A stretch of DNA of 64,000 nucleotides from contig NZ_JAUSXT010000001.1 of NCBI RefSeq assembly GCF_030816235.1, forward strand, positions 1,426,001-1,490,000. Direction: 5' to 3'. This document shows, piece after piece, positions 43,417 to 49,987 of the stretch. Under the pieces are notes generated by a model. It was not told where the DNA came from. It did not search any database and saw only the letters and a program-made list of their open reading frames with translations. Numbering within the stretch: position 1 is the first letter of the stretch; the number at the start of each line of letters is the position of its first letter. A program made the translations under genes and the position numbers. This DNA comes from Microbacterium sp. W4I4. Its GTDB lineage: Bacteria > Actinomycetota > Actinomycetes > Actinomycetales > Microbacteriaceae.

Positions 43417-45267
43417 ATGACGACCCGAGCCGAGCGCCGCGATGAGATCACGCAGCGCCGACCCCTGCTGCGCAGCTTCCGCTTCTGGATTCCGATCGGC
43501 ATCATCCTGGTGCTCATCGCGGTGCTGGTTGTCGGCGCTGTCGTCGGCAAGCGCGTCTACGACCAGGCGATGTCGGCCAAGACCTCGCTCGAGCAGGCGA
43601 TGCCGCTGGCCTCGAAGGCCGCCGATCAGGTGCTCGCCGGAGACAATGAGGGCGCCAAGGCCACAACGGCGAAGCTGGCCTCGCTGACCGCGAAGGCGCG
43701 TGCGCAGACGAACGGCCGACTCTGGAAGAGCATCGAATGGGTGCCCGTGGCCGGCCCCAACCTGTACGCCGTGCGCACGGCGGCGTCGGTGACGGATGAC
43801 CTGGTGCGCGATGCGCTCACCCCCGCGACCGGTCTGTCACTGGATGCGCTGAAGCCCAAGGACGGCGCGATCGACATCGCCGCCATCGCCGGGATGCAGA
43901 AGGTCGTCAACCAGGCCGACACGGCGGTGAACAAGGCGTCGAAGGACCTGGACTCCATCGATCGCGACGGCCTGATCGATCAGGTCGACGGGGCGCTGGC
44001 CAAACTGACCGGCGCGGTCGATGAGCTCAAGCCGATGCTGGGCCCGGCTCAGGAGATCCTGGGTGTGCTGCCGGAGGCGCTGGGCGCGGAGAAGCCGCGG
44101 CACTACCTGATGATGTTCCAGAACAACGCCGAGTCGCGCGGGACCGGAGGCAACCCCGCTGCGCTCGTGATGATCGACGTCGACAAGGGCAAGATCAGCA
44201 TCGGGCAGCAGGCCGCCAGTGGTGACTTCAAGAACGCCCGGCCGAAGCCGGTCACCCAGCTCGACCCTCAGACGGTGGCGCTGTACGGCGACAAGATCGG
44301 GCGCTGGATCTCGGATGCCTCGCTGAGCCCGGACTTCACCGAGACCGCGGGCATCGTGCGCGCGTGGTGGGCCGAGGAGTTCGACACCCCGATCGACGCG
44401 GTCGTCTCGTTCGACCCGGTCGCGCTGAGCTACCTGCTGAAGGCGACGGGCCCTGCCACCGTGCCGAACGACCCGGTGGAGATCAAGGGACACGAAGTCC
44501 GCATCCTCGACAAGCCGCTGAAGCTGACCGCCGAGAACGCCGTGCCGTTCCTGCTGAACGAGGTGTACTGGAAGTACGAGCCCGTCGTGCAGGACGCGAT
44601 CTTCGCGGCATCCGCCCGCTCGGTCTTCGACGTGATCACCTCGGGCGCCGCGAACCCGAAGCAGCTGATCGAGAGCCTCACCCAGGCGGTCGACGAGGGT
44701 CGGCTGATGTATCAGCCCGCCACCGAGGCCGAGGCGAAGCTCGTCGGCGAATCCAAGCTGTCGGGCAAGCTGCCGACGTCGAACAAGGACCTGACCACTG
44801 TGGGTGCCTACGTGAACGACTTCACGCAGAGCAAGCTGGACTACTACCTTCAGCTCGACCTGGCGGCGTCGTCCACCCAGTGCACCGCACCCGATGCGCC
44901 GACTTTCACTGTCGCCGCGACCCTGACCAACACCGTCACGCCCGAGCAGGCGCCCAACCTGCCGCGTTCCATCGCGCCGGCGAAGTACTTCACGAAGGGC
45001 AAGATCGCCACCGACCTGGTGATCTACGGGCCGGTCGGGGCGACGAAGGCCACGGTGACCGTGAACGGCGCGTCGTCGGACAAGAAGGTGTTCCAGCACC
45101 TCGGTCGCCCGGCGGTCAAGGTGCCGGTGTACAGCGACCCGGGTTCGAAGCACACCGTGTCGGTGGTGTTCGATGCACCGAAGGGCGAGTACGGCCCGCT
45201 CGACGTGCGCCACACGCCCATGGTCCGCGCGACACCCGTCACGCTGGACACCCCCGGCTGCAAGTAG
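43417..45267 (+). CDS. DUF4012 membrane-anchored protein
   Basis: A 616-residue extracytoplasmic protein with one N-terminal membrane segment (FRFWIPIGIILVLIAVLVVGAVVG). The DUF4012 core is recognisable: RHYLMMFQNNAESRGTGGNPAALVMIDVDKGKI, SPDFTETAGIVRAWWAEEF, DAVVSFDPVALSYLLKATGP. Such proteins are common beside actinobacterial polysaccharide genes; their role is unknown. ATG 43417 is preferred over 43408, because TACGAT (43404-43409) seven bases before it looks like a leaderless -10 that overlaps the earlier ATG. Confidence 0.88.
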   Translation: MTTRAERRDEITQRRPLLRSFRFWIPIGIILVLIAVLVVGAVVGKRVYDQAMSAKTSLEQAMPLASKAADQVLAGDNEGAKATTAKLASLTAKARAQTNGRLWKSIEWVPVAGPNLYAVRTAASVTDDLVRDALTPATGLSLDALKPKDGAIDIAAIAGMQKVVNQADTAVNKASKDLDSIDRDGLIDQVDGALAKLTGAVDELKPMLGPAQEILGVLPEALGAEKPRHYLMMFQNNAESRGTGGNPAALVMIDVDKGKISIGQQAASGDFKNARPKPVTQLDPQTVALYGDKIGRWISDASLSPDFTETAGIVRAWWAEEFDTPIDAVVSFDPVALSYLLKATGPATVPNDPVEIKGHEVRILDKPLKLTAENAVPFLLNEVYWKYEPVVQDAIFAASARSVFDVITSGAANPKQLIESLTQAVDEGRLMYQPATEAEAKLVGESKLSGKLPTSNKDLTTVGAYVNDFTQSKLDYYLQLDLAASSTQCTAPDAPTFTVAATLTNTVTPEQAPNLPRSIAPAKYFTKGKIATDLVIYGPVGATKATVTVNGASSDKKVFQHLGRPAVKVPVYSDPGSKHTVSVVFDAPKGEYGPLDVRHTPMVRATPVTLDTPGCK

Positions 45268-45297
45268 CGCTCGCACCTCTCTCCCCCCCTTTTTCCG

Positions 45298-45378
45298 CCG
45301 AGCCACCAAGCAATCGCCGACCCACCACGCAATCTGCGCGGAATTGCTTGGTGGGTCGCGGATTGCTTGGTGGCTCGG
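45298..45378. repeat. Palindromic element, CCACCAAG type, left copy
   Basis: Arms 45298-45333 and 45343-45378 (36 nt each) match at 33 positions, with a 9-nt loop. CCACCA[AC]G at 45303 and 45322; CTTGGTGG at 45347 and 45366; each pair is 19 nt apart. It separates the DUF4012 gene from the convergent AbiEi-like gene. Confidence 0.88.
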
Positions 45379-45403
45379 CGATGGAGGCGCGCGGCGCGGG
45401 CGG

Positions 45404-46429
45404 TCATCGGCGGGCTAGGCGGTAGCCGTTGGTGACGGGCACGTGGAACGCCGCGAGGCGGGTCGCGAACGTGCGGAGTGTGCCGATGTGGGTGCCGCCC
45501 CAGCGCAGCATCGGCCGCCCTGTGCGCCCACGGATCCAATCCTCACGCTGCTTCTCATCGAGCACCGCGTCTTCGATGTCCCGCTCGCCGCGCAGCTCGG
45601 GATCCGTGTACTTGCCCTCGCCGTCATACTCGCCGAATGCGTTGATGTCATCCAGACCGAAATCGACGAACCAGTCCGAACCGTGTGGTGACCGGACGGG
45701 CACCTGAAGATCGACGCTCCTGAAGCCCATCTCCCGCAGTCTCAGCCTGCTCACGCTCTCCCCTGGCAGTTGCGCGCGGCCATCGGCGAACGCGATCACC
45801 TCCCGCGCCCGGCGCACACCACGCGCGCCGGTGAGATGAGCGAGACGGCGCTCCATGTCATCCCGCCACAACTCGACCAGGTCCGGATCGGCGCGCTGGT
45901 GTCGCACGCTGACGGCGCGCAGTGCAGCATCCGCAACGCTCTGCGCCGCCTCGACTCTGGTGGTCCGGATGACGTCTAGCACCGTCCGCGCGGCACTCGT
46001 GACGCGCAACCCGTCGAGCTCGACGATGTCGGCATCCGGCAGAGCGACCTCGTGGCGCAGCAGGTCACGAACGCTGCCCGCATGCCCGGGAGTCGCAACG
46101 ATGACGTGCACTCGTTCCGGCGACAGCTGGTACAGCGGCAGCCCGTGAACGGCTGCGGCGGACACTCCCGACAGCACCGGAGGCGCATCCGCATCCGCCA
46201 CGACGGCCAGGACGTGCAGCAGGTGGCGCCCCTCCGACCACAGGCTGTCCCACTCCGCCTTGTCGACGAAGTGTCCCCGACGAACGCGATGGAGATCACC
46301 GTTCGCGCGCTGTGCCCGGATGTCGCGGTCGTCGAGGCCCGTCTCCCGCAGGTCGGCAGTGGTGCGCAGCAGGTCGCGGGCCTGTGCGAGCGTGATCTTG
46401 TGCTTGGCCGCGGGGCGTTCGGATGACAT
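45404..46429 (-). CDS. AbiEi-like protein with PD-(D/E)XK-type C-terminus
   Basis: A 341-residue two-domain protein. Residues ~10-60 (ITLAQARDLLRTTADLRETGLDDRDIRAQRANGDLHRVRRGHFVD) resemble the AbiEi N-terminal winged-helix. The middle (VLSGVSAAAVHGLPLYQLSPERVHVIVATPGHAG) is typical of AbiEi-4-type proteins. The C-terminus has DWFVDFGLDDINAFGEYDGEGKYTDPEL, a plausible D...ExD nuclease core. ATG 46429 is chosen at the domain start. There is no adjacent AbiEii toxin. It is flanked on both sides by CCACCAAG-type palindromes, and resembles the gene at 32437-33270 in architecture. Confidence 0.78.
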   Translation of the reverse strand: MSSERPAAKHKITLAQARDLLRTTADLRETGLDDRDIRAQRANGDLHRVRRGHFVDKAEWDSLWSEGRHLLHVLAVVADADAPPVLSGVSAAAVHGLPLYQLSPERVHVIVATPGHAGSVRDLLRHEVALPDADIVELDGLRVTSAARTVLDVIRTTRVEAAQSVADAALRAVSVRHQRADPDLVELWRDDMERRLAHLTGARGVRRAREVIAFADGRAQLPGESVSRLRLREMGFRSVDLQVPVRSPHGSDWFVDFGLDDINAFGEYDGEGKYTDPELRGERDIEDAVLDEKQREDWIRGRTGRPMLRWGGTHIGTLRTFATRLAAFHVPVTNGYRLARR

Positions 46430-46534
46430 GGATCCACACTGCCCACCACTGGGTCCGCCTGCGAGTTGTCCACAGCATTTCTGCGATCTCCCCGAAAGTC
46501 GCCGATTGTGGAGAACAGTCACACCAACCGCGGG

Positions 46535-46605
46535 CCACCAAGCAATCCGCGACCCACCAAGCAAGCGCGCGTAGTTCGCTTGGTGGCTCGGCGATAGCTT
46601 GGTGG
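46535..46605. repeat. Palindromic element, CCACCAAG type, right copy
   Basis: CCACCAAG at 46535 and 46554, CTTGGTGG at 46579 and 46598; each pair is 19 nt apart. Arms are less perfect than in the left copy. It lies upstream of the AbiEi-like gene start and downstream of the MauE/redoxin gene. Confidence 0.85.
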
Positions 46606-46617
46606 CTCGAGGGAGGA

Positions 46618-46649
46618 GGGAGGGAGGGAGGGAGGGAGGGAGGGAGGGA
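46618..46649 (+). repeat. (GGGA)8 microsatellite
   Basis: Eight perfect GGGA units, flanked by degenerate GGA repeats from 46611 to about 46660. It has enough G-runs to form a G-quadruplex. It lies 15 bp beyond the 3' end of the MauE/redoxin gene. Confidence 0.95.
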
Positions 46650-46663
46650 GGAGGAGAGGGGGG

Positions 46664-47635
46664 TCAGGCGGGCGGGCGGATGCCGTGCAGCGACTCGTAC
46701 ACGTCGCCGACGAACTCCTCGATGGCGGGCTCGCCGGTGACCGGGCCGCCGGCGAGCAGGCCATCGATCCCCAACAGGAGGGCGGTCGGTGTCTGCCAGT
46801 CGGCGATGGAACTGCGCACGTAGTCGTACGGGTCGTGCAGGGTCTGCGGCTCCTCCGCGCTGGTCAGTGGGCTCTGCTCCGGCATGGTGCGCACCAAGAG
46901 CCGCACAGACAGCTCGGGCAGCAGTTCACGCCAGCGCGGCGCGCTCTCGATCACCGGTCGGCACGCGCCGCACGTCTCAGACACCGCCAGCAGCAGGATC
47001 GGCTGGCGTGCGGCGAGGGTTCGCAGGTTCACGGCGCTGCCGTCACCCAGCGTCAAGGACACGGCCGGCGTGCGAACTCGGATGTATTCCTCGACGTCGT
47101 CTTCAACGGCCGCCACCGGAGGCTCGACATCATCAGGCTGATCGATCAGCACGAAAGTCACGGCCACCGCGGCGAGCGCGAGCACCCACGGCCATGCGGC
47201 CGGCATCGCGAGCACACCGCCGAACAGCGGCGCAGCGCTCAGCCCGACTGCGGCGAGCACAGACAACAGCGCCAGCCATCCGTTGCGCAGCAGCGTGCGG
47301 CCGGTGATGGGCTTGCGAGCCCCGAAGCAGGCGCACGACGCGTCGGGAGTGCGCCGCTTGGCCAGCCACACCATGACGAGGTAGACGAGGAACAGCAAGG
47401 TCGCAACGATGGCTGCGAGAACTCCGAGCACACCGCCGAGCAGCAACAGGCCCAGAGCCAGAACGATCTCGGCGATCGGATGCAGTCGCATCAACCACGG
47501 CACGCGCAGAGCTGCCGGCACCCCGAGCTCTTCCCACCCGGCTTCGTCGTCGGGTGTGCGCAGTTTGGCGATGCCGCTCACCAGAAGCACGACGGCCACG
47601 ATGAGCGCAGGAGTGATCGTGAGGGCGAGGTGCAT
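46664..47635 (-). CDS. MauE-type membrane protein with thioredoxin-like C-terminus
   Basis: A 323-residue protein. Residues 1-165 have four or five membrane segments in the MauE/DoxX pattern (PALIVAVVLLVSGIAKLRTPDD; HPIAEIVLALGLLLLGG; CACFGARKPITGRTLLRNGWLALLSVLAAVG). Residues ~200-320 form a redoxin-like domain with SETCGACRPVIE, a CxxC motif. It may move electrons to exported proteins or form disulfides. It is last in the operon nucleotidyltransferase-PqqD-MauE and starts at the PqqD stop as TGATG. Confidence 0.82.
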   Translation of the reverse strand: MHLALTITPALIVAVVLLVSGIAKLRTPDDEAGWEELGVPAALRVPWLMRLHPIAEIVLALGLLLLGGVLGVLAAIVATLLFLVYLVMVWLAKRRTPDASCACFGARKPITGRTLLRNGWLALLSVLAAVGLSAAPLFGGVLAMPAAWPWVLALAAVAVTFVLIDQPDDVEPPVAAVEDDVEEYIRVRTPAVSLTLGDGSAVNLRTLAARQPILLLAVSETCGACRPVIESAPRWRELLPELSVRLLVRTMPEQSPLTSAEEPQTLHDPYDYVRSSIADWQTPTALLLGIDGLLAGGPVTGEPAIEEFVGDVYESLHGIRPPA

Positions 47636-47841
47636 CAGGATTCCTTCTCGATGGTGAGCAGTCCGGCGTCGACCAGTGCCGCGACATACCGGTCTTCCGC
47701 GGCATCCGCCCTCGCGACCGCGCGCCAGGCAGCCGCCGCGTCATCCGTGAGCACGAAGATCGGTCCGTCTGGCAGTACAGCGGCATAGACGATGCCGTTC
47801 TCGTCCACGGAGCCGACGTTCGCCGCACGCACCGCCGTCAT
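47635..47841 (-). CDS. Small PqqD-family protein
   Basis: A 68-residue PqqD-like winged-helix protein (VGSVDENGIVYAAVLPDGPIFVLTDDAAAAWRAVARADAAEDRYVAALVDAGLLTIE). The ATG at 47841 is preferred because it overlaps the nucleotidyltransferase stop as ATGA; an ATG at 47853 is the alternative. This is the second PqqD-like protein of the locus, after that at 37787-38197. It probably binds a peptide or partner for the neighbouring enzymes. Confidence 0.78.
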   Translation of the reverse strand: MTAVRAANVGSVDENGIVYAAVLPDGPIFVLTDDAAAAWRAVARADAAEDRYVAALVDAGLLTIEKES

Positions 47842-48698
47842 CGCGTCCCCCATCCGGGGACGAGGTCGCGCAGCGCACGCCCACCGCGGCGCACCGCGGC
47901 CATCGCGACGTCACGCCAGGTGGGCGTGCGGCCGAGCTGGTGCGCGAGCCGGCTGCGGTTCACCCGGGGCGCCCGCAGCACCACCTGCATGGCCTCCTGC
48001 GGCGATCGTGCTGCGCGCACGCGCCCCCACCACTCCTGCGTGCGCGTGCCGCCCTGGGAGACGGCGCGCCACAGCCGGTAGTCGCGATGACCGTGCCAGT
48101 TCTCGAGTTCGCCGGTGACGACGGATGCCGCGACCTCGGCGTGAAGTTCGCTTACGAGCTGATCGATCGAGCGCAGTTGTTCGGCAGCCAGTCCGCGTCG
48201 AAACGCCAGGGCCGCGTCACGATCGCCCTGCGATCCGCGCGCGGCGTTGAGAAGGAACAGCGCCCCCTGAGCAGCGAGTTCCGGCACCACCAGATCGAGC
48301 CCGGCGGCAGTACTCGCGGATGAGTCCCGCGCGAGCACGTCGAACGCCGTGGCATCCGCCAGCCCGATCCCGGGGAACCGGCGGTGAAGGTCGATGTAGC
48401 CCCAGTCCGGATGCCAGTAGGTCTGCGCATGTCCGAAGGGAGACCCCTCGTCGAAGGTGCTGTAGACCGTCCATCCGTGGGCGAGCAGCGCGCGGTGCAT
48501 CTCGACCACGCGGCGGGGGTCGACGATGACGTCGACGTCGCTGCCTTCGCGTGCATCGGGCCGGATGCGGGCATCGAGCGTTGCGCCCTTGATGTGCAGC
48601 ATCCGGATGCCGAGGCCGTCGGCGATCACCTGAAGACCGGCGCGGCAGAGCTCGATCCGCACCGACAGCGGAATCGTCGTCTCGGGCATCTCCCCCAC
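47838..48698 (-). CDS. Nucleotidyltransferase-family protein
   Basis: A 286-residue protein of the NTP_transf_5 type (PF14907-like). Motifs include GIRMLHIKGATLDARIRPDAREGSDVDVIVDPRRVVEMHRALLAHGW and YIDLHRRFPGI; SDVDVIV supplies the catalytic acidic pair. Such proteins accompany HprK-related kinases and PqqD proteins in peptide-modification and polysaccharide loci. The GTG at 48698 lies six bases after TAAGCT, a leaderless -10 that includes the TAA stop of the glycosyltransferase gene before it. Confidence 0.82.
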   Translation of the reverse strand: MGEMPETTIPLSVRIELCRAGLQVIADGLGIRMLHIKGATLDARIRPDAREGSDVDVIVDPRRVVEMHRALLAHGWTVYSTFDEGSPFGHAQTYWHPDWGYIDLHRRFPGIGLADATAFDVLARDSSASTAAGLDLVVPELAAQGALFLLNAARGSQGDRDAALAFRRGLAAEQLRSIDQLVSELHAEVAASVVTGELENWHGHRDYRLWRAVSQGGTRTQEWWGRVRAARSPQEAMQVVLRAPRVNRSRLAHQLGRTPTWRDVAMAAVRRGGRALRDLVPGWGTR

Positions 48699-48707
48699 GG
48701 CGTCAGC

Positions 48708-49889
48708 TTAGGCCAGCACGGGGCTGGTGCGGCGGGCGAGAACCTCGCCGTAGGCGTTCGCGTGCGCGCGGGCGACTGCGGTGTCGTCCATGAGGCCCGG
48801 GGTGCGCTGCCCGACGTCCGAGAGCCGTCCGCGCAGTGCCGGATCGTCGCCCAGGCGCCCCAGCGCGACGGCGAGCGCCGGCACATCGCGCGGCACGACC
48901 CGAAGGCCGTTCACGCCGTCGTCGATCCACTCGGTGGGACCGCCCTCGTCGGCGACGACCGTGGCCGCTCCCCCGGCCAGGTACTGCAGCACGTTCTGTC
49001 CGAGCGGCTCGGGGCGGGTGGAGTACTGCACGGCGATGTCCCACCCGGCGATGCGCGCCGCGGTGTTCTCGACGTGGCCGAGCAGGTGCACGCGGCGGCC
49101 GATGCCGAGTTCGTCGGCGCGGGCGCGCAGTTCGGCGGCGAAGGTCTCCTGCCCGAAGGGCGCGCCGCCCGCGAGTTCCAGGTGCGCGTCGCCGGAGCCG
49201 AAGGCCCGAGCGAAGGCCTCCAGCAGCTCCCGCTGTCCCTTCCAGGGGTCGATGCGGGCCAGCATCCCGACGCGCAACGGGCCTTCTCCTCGTGTGGCGG
49301 GTACCGGCCCGGAGATGCCGGAGGCGCTCGGGATGCTGACGGCGACGGTATCCGTGCGCAGGAAGGGACGCGCGCTGTCGAGCGTCGTGCGCGAGTTGCC
49401 GATCACGCCGTCGGCGCGCGGCAGGATGAGCCGCGTCATCAGTCGGTACCCGAATCCGCCGAGCGCGTCCGGCGTGATCAGGTCGCGCAGATGCACGACG
49501 AACGGACGCGACGAACCTCGCACCGCCAGCGCACCGTAGGCGGCGGCCCGGGTGCTGTTGGCCACGACCACATCGCTGCCGCGCACGCTGCGATGCCAGC
49601 GGGTGGCCGCGGCCTGCGCGAACAGCCGCGCCGCGAGGTCGGCGAGGCGTGCCGGTGACGAACCGCTGCCACCCGCCCCCTGACGCACTCCGGCGACGAA
49701 CCGTGGAACGCCGGCAGGCAGCTCGGCGAAGACATCATCGGGCTCGGATGCCGGCAACAGCACCGTGGCATTCCACGACGGTTCGGCGCGCAGCAGGCGC
49801 AGCAGAGCCAGCTCTGCACCGCCTCGAGCACCGGTGTGGTCGAGATGCACAATGCGTGGCCGAACGTCCCCAGAACGCGCGCTATCCAT
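48708..49889 (-). CDS. Glycosyltransferase family 4 protein
   Basis: A 393-residue GT-B glycosyltransferase. The N-terminal domain begins RIVHLDHTGARGGAELALLRLLRA. The C-terminal nucleotide-sugar domain includes VGMLARIDPWKGQRELLEAFARAFG, LLGHVENTAARIAGWDIAVQYSTRPEPLGQNVLQYLAGGAATVVADEGGP, with the EPLG form of the ExxG region. The ATG at 49889 has GAAGGGGA upstream; a longer frame to 49970 lacks a ribosome site. It is divergent from the next glycosyltransferase gene. Confidence 0.9.
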   Translation of the reverse strand: MDSARSGDVRPRIVHLDHTGARGGAELALLRLLRAEPSWNATVLLPASEPDDVFAELPAGVPRFVAGVRQGAGGSGSSPARLADLAARLFAQAAATRWHRSVRGSDVVVANSTRAAAYGALAVRGSSRPFVVHLRDLITPDALGGFGYRLMTRLILPRADGVIGNSRTTLDSARPFLRTDTVAVSIPSASGISGPVPATRGEGPLRVGMLARIDPWKGQRELLEAFARAFGSGDAHLELAGGAPFGQETFAAELRARADELGIGRRVHLLGHVENTAARIAGWDIAVQYSTRPEPLGQNVLQYLAGGAATVVADEGGPTEWIDDGVNGLRVVPRDVPALAVALGRLGDDPALRGRLSDVGQRTPGLMDDTAVARAHANAYGEVLARRTSPVLA

Positions 49890-49946
49890 TCCCCTTCGAT
49901 CCCCAGAATCGACCGTCGCGGTGCACTCCCCAGTGCGTTCCACGAC

Positions 49947-49974
49947 GGATATGGTTGCTCCTGACAGCATATCC
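49947..49974. promoter_or_regulatory. Inverted repeat in the divergent glycosyltransferase promoter region
   Basis: GGATATG (49947-49953) and CATATCC (49968-49974) form a perfect 7-bp inverted repeat with a 14-nt spacer, in the 98-bp gap between divergent genes. It could be an operator; no regulator is identified. Confidence 0.35.
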
Positions 49975-49987
49975 CTGGGGAGGCCAT

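Noticed and set aside
37787..48698. PQQ or lasso-peptide biosynthesis cluster
   Set aside because: PqqD-like and kinase genes are present, but no PqqA/B/C/E, no lasso cyclase or protease and no precursor peptide were found.
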